Below are positions 60,234 to 64,000 of a DNA stretch of 64,000 bases, piece by piece; the first letter of the stretch is position 1; every line of letters begins with the position of its first letter. The position numbers and the translations under genes are program-made. The notes beneath the pieces were generated by a model. The model searched no databases, was not told where the DNA came from, and saw only the letters and a list, made by a program, of their open reading frames with translations. Origin of the DNA: Arachidicoccus soli (GTDB taxonomy: Bacteria; Bacteroidota; Bacteroidia; Chitinophagales; Chitinophagaceae); the NCBI RefSeq assembly GCF_003600625.1, contig NZ_CP032489.1, forward strand, positions 1,798,001 to 1,862,000, read 5' to 3'.

Positions 60234-61436
60234 TTAAGCTATTTCTTTGATAGCATTTTTTCTTCTTGAGATTTCTTTATTAATCAAAGAAAGTTCACGG
60301 CTTGTTTGGCCTTTCACGCTACTATTTTCTTGTGCACGCCGCATTAAATATGGAATTACTTCACGAATTGGACCAAACGGCAAATATTTACTTACAGAAA
60401 ACCCATCTTTTGCCAGATTAAATGTCATATTATCACTCATACCATATAACTGTGAAAAATGTACATGAGGATGATTGTGGGCTAATCCTTTTTCTTGCAA
60501 TTGCTCTGCAGCTTTTAATGCGCTCAATTCATTATGTGTAGCTACAATGTAAGAAATGCTTTCTCTATTCTCAAAACAATATTTTACGGCTAAATTGTAA
60601 TCCAAATCTGTCGCTTCCTTATCTTTTTGTATAGGAGAAGGATAGCCCTGTTCATTTGCTCTGGTCCGTTCTTTTTCCATATAAGCACCTCGTACCAACT
60701 TTACTCCTAATATAAAGTTTTGTGCAACGGAAATGTCATGCGACATTTTCAAAAAATGTAGTCTATCGTGTCTGTATAATTGGATGGTATTAAAAACCAA
60801 ACATTTTTCTTTATTATAGATTTCCATCATTTCCATCGTAATGCGGTCAATAGGATCTTGAATCCAGCTTTCTTCAGCATCTACCAATACGCCGATATTT
60901 ACTTCTTTGGCTACATCACAAATGCGCATTAAACGTTGGCGAACTTTGGCCCATTCCGCTTCCTGTTCTTCGTTGTCGTGAACACCGCTGCGCAAACGTG
61001 GGGCTTCATTTAATTTTTCTAAAAGCTTAAATCTTGCCAAACCGGTGATTTTGATCGCAATAAAAGGAATATTTTTTTGGGTTGCAGCAAAGCGCAACAC
61101 TTTCATGAACTCTTCTGTCGCATGTTCAAAATTTTCTTCTGATTCTTTACCTTCCACTCCATAATCTAATATAGCATCTACCTGATACTCCTTAAGCATG
61201 TTGCAAACACCGGCAGTTTCTTCCAAGGTCTCCCCCCCAACAAACTGCTTGAAAATAGTCTTTCGAATAAGTCCATGAATAGGTAAACCTGTTTTTACTA
61301 AAAAAGGTGTAAATCTTGTCCCTAAGGCAGATAACAATGAATAGCTCATTGTTGAGAACAGACTCTTAGCAGATTTTAAATCTTTGTCCGACTTGTACGC
61401 AAATGCAATTTCTGTATTATCGAAAGAAATACTCAT
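60234..61436 (-). CDS. Proline dehydrogenase
   Basis: FAD-dependent oxidation of proline to P5C. About 400 residues of the eukaryote-like/one-domain PRODH: KFVGGETLEETAGVCNMLKEY, KITGLARFKLLEKLNEA, VLVDAEESWIQDPIDRIT, LVRGAYMEKERTRANEQGYPSPIQ, IVATHNELSALKAAEQL, FSQLYGMSDNMTFNLA, KYLPFGPIREVIPYLMRRAQEN. Start set at the ATG 61434-61436 (MSISFDNTEIAF). The P5C dehydrogenase partner is not in the window; with rocD and proBA it connects proline, ornithine and glutamate. Confidence 0.94.
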   Translation of the reverse strand: MSISFDNTEIAFAYKSDKDLKSAKSLFSTMSYSLLSALGTRFTPFLVKTGLPIHGLIRKTIFKQFVGGETLEETAGVCNMLKEYQVDAILDYGVEGKESEENFEHATEEFMKVLRFAATQKNIPFIAIKITGLARFKLLEKLNEAPRLRSGVHDNEEQEAEWAKVRQRLMRICDVAKEVNIGVLVDAEESWIQDPIDRITMEMMEIYNKEKCLVFNTIQLYRHDRLHFLKMSHDISVAQNFILGVKLVRGAYMEKERTRANEQGYPSPIQKDKEATDLDYNLAVKYCFENRESISYIVATHNELSALKAAEQLQEKGLAHNHPHVHFSQLYGMSDNMTFNLAKDGFSVSKYLPFGPIREVIPYLMRRAQENSSVKGQTSRELSLINKEISRRKNAIKEIA

Positions 61437-61535
61437 ATGGAAATGATATTTGTGCGCAAATATCGAACAAAAGATTTTAAAATTCAAAAGTAAAAGCTAA
61501 AGTCCTAACCGGATAAATAATTAAAAAACGAGACG

Positions 61536-61543
61536 TACCTTTG
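61536..61543 (+). promoter_or_regulatory. -7 promoter element of the ABC exporter gene
   Basis: TACCTTTG, exact TAnnTTTG, 9 nt before the ATG at 61553, predicting a very short leader. It overlaps the TTG that would be an alternative start. Confidence 0.5.
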
Positions 61544-61552
61544 CTTTCACAA

Positions 61553-63367
61553 ATGAGCAAAAAAACTAAGAAAAAAAAGTTTGATTTATCCTTGCTGCGA
61601 AAAGTATTTACTTATGTAAAGCCTTATCGTTTGCAATTTATAAGCAGCCTTTTATTGGCTATTATTTTAGCCATCTTTACACCAATTCGGCCATATCTAA
61701 TTCAATTGACAATTGATAAAGCTATTAGCAAAACCGGTTCAATTCCAACATGGCTGCACATTTTTATCTCAGGCGATAACTTAAATGATGTTACACGCTT
61801 TATCGTCTCTGTAACCGTTTTTCAAATAATATTTCTATTAATAGAAACACTTACTCGATTCACCTTTACATTTCTTACTTCCTGGCTGGGGCAGGCTGTT
61901 GTCAAAGATTTGCGTGTCAATGTATTTAACAAGATTAGTCATTTACATCTAAGACAATTTGATCGTACACCGATTGGCACCCTTACAACCCGTACGATTA
62001 ATGATATAGAGAGTATCAACGATATTTTCTCAGACGGCTTCATCCCAATCATTGCGGACCTGCTTTCCATAATATTTACTTTAGCAACGATGTTTTTCCT
62101 CAACTGGAAATTAACTTTAATTAGCCTTATACCCTTCCCCATTCTGATATTAGCGACTTATTATTTTAAGGAAACTGTCAATAAAAGTTATAAAAGAGTC
62201 AGGAATGCTATTGCTGCATTAAATGCCTTTGTGCAAGAACATATTTCAGGGATGGCTATAGTGCAAGCTTTTGCAGCTGAAGATAGGGAAAGGAAAAAAT
62301 TTGACATCATCAATAAGCAACACAGAGATGCCAATATTTCTGCAATTTTTGCTTATTCTGTATTCTTTCCTGTAGTGGAGATTATCCTTGCCTTAAGCCT
62401 GGGGATTCTTATTTGGTACATTGCAGATAGAAAAATTGATGCAGGATTATTGGTTTCTTTTATACTTTATCTAAATCAAATCTTTAGGCCTCTGCGCGTA
62501 ATTGCAGATAAATTCAATGTGTTGCAAATGGGTATGATTGCGGCAGAAAGAGTTTTTACCGTCTTGGAAAATCAAGATATCCTTCCCCCTTCTAAGCCTG
62601 ATGCATATAATCCATCAACTGTAGCTGGCCGTGTACATTTCGATAAGGTAAGCTTTGCCTATAATTCAACACATTATGTTCTAAAAAATATTAATTTTAA
62701 AATAGAAGAAGGGGAAACTGTTGCAATCGTCGGACATACAGGAAGTGGGAAAACTTCTATTATAAGTTTGCTCAATAGGTTGTACGAAATACAAGAAGGT
62801 GAAATATTAATTGACGATGTAAACATAAAATCTTATAATTTAGACACGCTGAGGAGTAATATCGGTGTGGTTTTACAGGATGTGTTTTTATTCTCAGGCA
62901 CCATACTGGACAATATTACCTTACGTAATCCAGCCATTACAGAGGCGGAAGTGATTGAAACTTCCAAAATGATTGGTGTACATGATTTCATTATGCAGCT
63001 ACCCAATGGCTATCATTTCAATGTGATGGAACGCGGTAATTCCCTTAGTTTGGGCCAAAGACAATTGATCTCCTTTATTCGTGCTTTATTGTACAATCCA
63101 TCCATTTTAGTTCTAGATGAAGCAACATCATCCATCGATTCCGAAAGTGAAATGCTGGTGCAAAAAGCAATTGACAAGCTTATTTCCGGAAGAACATCTA
63201 TTGTTATAGCACATCGTTTATCTACCATTCGTAAAGCACATAAGATAATTGTTTTAGATAAAGGTGAAATAAAAGAAATAGGTAATCACCAAGAGCTCCT
63301 TGAAAAGAATGGTTTTTATGCTAAATTGCATCAAATGCAATTTGCAGAAGAACAAATATCTGCGTAA
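61553..63367 (+). CDS. ABC exporter, ATPase fused to permease
   Basis: About 604 residues, half-transporter (MsbA/MDR-like): a six-helix TMD (about 20-330) and an NBD (about 355-600) with Walker A VGHTGSGKTS, Q-loop VVLQDVFLF, signature SLSLGQRQLISFIRALL, Walker B ILVLDEATSS and H-loop IAHRLSTI. The signature reads LSLGQ instead of LSGGQ. It works as a homodimer exporting a lipid, drug or peptide; substrate unknown. Start set at ATG 61553 (MSKKTKKKKFD). Followed after 17 bp by the Opp/Dpp ATPase gene. Confidence 0.92.
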   Translation: MSKKTKKKKFDLSLLRKVFTYVKPYRLQFISSLLLAIILAIFTPIRPYLIQLTIDKAISKTGSIPTWLHIFISGDNLNDVTRFIVSVTVFQIIFLLIETLTRFTFTFLTSWLGQAVVKDLRVNVFNKISHLHLRQFDRTPIGTLTTRTINDIESINDIFSDGFIPIIADLLSIIFTLATMFFLNWKLTLISLIPFPILILATYYFKETVNKSYKRVRNAIAALNAFVQEHISGMAIVQAFAAEDRERKKFDIINKQHRDANISAIFAYSVFFPVVEIILALSLGILIWYIADRKIDAGLLVSFILYLNQIFRPLRVIADKFNVLQMGMIAAERVFTVLENQDILPPSKPDAYNPSTVAGRVHFDKVSFAYNSTHYVLKNINFKIEEGETVAIVGHTGSGKTSIISLLNRLYEIQEGEILIDDVNIKSYNLDTLRSNIGVVLQDVFLFSGTILDNITLRNPAITEAEVIETSKMIGVHDFIMQLPNGYHFNVMERGNSLSLGQRQLISFIRALLYNPSILVLDEATSSIDSESEMLVQKAIDKLISGRTSIVIAHRLSTIRKAHKIIVLDKGEIKEIGNHQELLEKNGFYAKLHQMQFAEEQISA

Positions 63368-63384
63368 AAAACTGCATTGTAAAA

Positions 63385-64000
63385 ATGCAAGAACAATTAT
63401 TAGCAATTGACAGGCTATCTGTAAGCTTCCAGCAAGAAAAAGCTGTTAGCGATATTTCCTTCTCCATAAAAAAAGGAGAGGTGCTGGCTGTAGTTGGTGA
63501 ATCTGGATCCGGTAAATCAGTGACTTCTTTATCTATTTTACAATTACTACCCATAAAAGCCTCCATACGAGGGAGTATTCTTTTCAAAGATGAAAACAAA
63601 AATATAAACCTTGTAGCCCTTTCAGCAAAGGGCCTCCAGCAAATACGAGGCAATAAAATTTCCATGGTGTTTCAGGAACCGATGTCTTCACTCAATCCGG
63701 TAAAAAATTGTGGCAGTCAAGTTCTGGAAGCCATTCTTTTACACAAAAAAATAAACAAACAAGCAGCAAAACAAGCAGTCATTGAATTATTCCAACAAGT
63801 ACAGTTACCCAACCCGGGAAATATATTCTATCGTTATCCGCACGAAATTAGCGGCGGACAAAAGCAAAGGGTAATGATTGCGATGGCTATGTGCTGCCAA
63901 CCACAGTTACTTATTTGTGATGAGCCCACTACTGCATTAGATGTAATGGTGCAAAAAGAGATTTTATTATTAATAAAACAATTGCAGCTAACCAACAATA
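63385..64000 (+). CDS. Opp/Dpp-type peptide ABC transporter ATPase (partial)
   Basis: The first ~205 residues, truncated by the window end: [40 protein letters not shown] (Walker A), Q-loop [13 protein letters not shown], signature [15 protein letters not shown] and Walker [13 protein letters not shown]. These motifs, with EPMSSLNP, mark the oligo/dipeptide importer ATPases (OppD/DppD); Bacteroidota often fuse two of them, so the full protein may carry a second domain. Starts at ATG 63385-63387, 17 bp after the ABC exporter, with which it may be co-transcribed. Confidence 0.9.
   Translation, partial: MQEQLLAIDRLSVSFQQEKAVSDISFSIKKGEVLAVVGESGSGKSVTSLSILQLLPIKASIRGSILFKDENKNINLVALSAKGLQQIRGNKISMVFQEPMSSLNPVKNCGSQVLEAILLHKKINKQAAKQAVIELFQQVQLPNPGNIFYRYPHEISGGQKQRVMIAMAMCCQPQLLICDEPTTALDVMVQKEILLLIKQLQLTNN

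Noticed and set aside
1-64000. tRNA, rRNA and CRISPR arrays
   Set aside because: Scanned by eye for cloverleaf ends, rRNA cores and regularly spaced repeats; none found. A covariance-model search would be decisive.

Overview
The window is a chromosomal segment from a Bacteroidota bacterium, most likely Chitinophagaceae; the genus cannot be fixed from the sequence. Evidence: AT-rich DNA, no Shine-Dalgarno sites, TAnnTTTG-type -7 promoter elements, SusC-like TonB-dependent receptors with CarboxypepD_reg-like N-termini, HYC_CC_PP and DUF3127 proteins, SRPBCC/DinB/VOC/YdeI-type small proteins, and the MEVHHH membrane proteins common in this phylum. No rRNA, tRNA or CRISPR array was seen.

1-12 kb: the 5' part of a TonB receptor operon (HYC_CC_PP, secreted HMA-type metal-binding protein, receptor), then a complete IS200/IS605 element (divergent tnpB and tnpA with hairpin ends), VOC and DinB proteins, a secreted PL5-like alginate lyase, a minus-strand operon (DUF1801, DHFR/RibD-like reductase, FAD monooxygenase, SRPBCC) and proB-proA. 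12-19 kb: a 143-bp non-autonomous relative of the IS605 element touching the stop codon of an epimerase gene, two AraC regulators each beside an oxidoreductase gene, a glycine-zipper lipoprotein, VOC, TauE/SafE and GNAT proteins.

19-30 kb is the plastic, accessory part: three tandem paralogous MEVHHH membrane proteins with two decayed 5' copies and flanking long repeats, a 5'-truncated group II intron, an RloA/RloB-type ATPase plus TOPRIM pair (AbiL-like defence), a frameshifted ISNCY-like element, an amino-acid permease, and a gene that joins the N-terminus of an IS transposase in frame to the AraC-type DNA-binding end of a hybrid two-component regulator.

30-64 kb is mostly housekeeping: agmatine to putrescine (aguB, aguA), a TonB receptor behind a TPP riboswitch (thiamine uptake), glgB, cyclophilin, Ogt, an E2 acyltransferase, CinA, an MFS carrier, ornithine aminotransferase, Pcm, DsbD proteins and a TlpA-like lipoprotein, 3-oxoacid CoA-transferase subunits, SMC, a membrane J-domain protein, PyrR, FKBP, AhpD-like and YdeI-like proteins, purine nucleoside phosphorylase, a small outer-membrane barrel, DUF3127, proline dehydrogenase, an ABC exporter and the start of an Opp/Dpp ATPase. 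Proline, ornithine and agmatine metabolism recurs (proBA, rocD, proline dehydrogenase, aguAB), although the genes are not in one operon.
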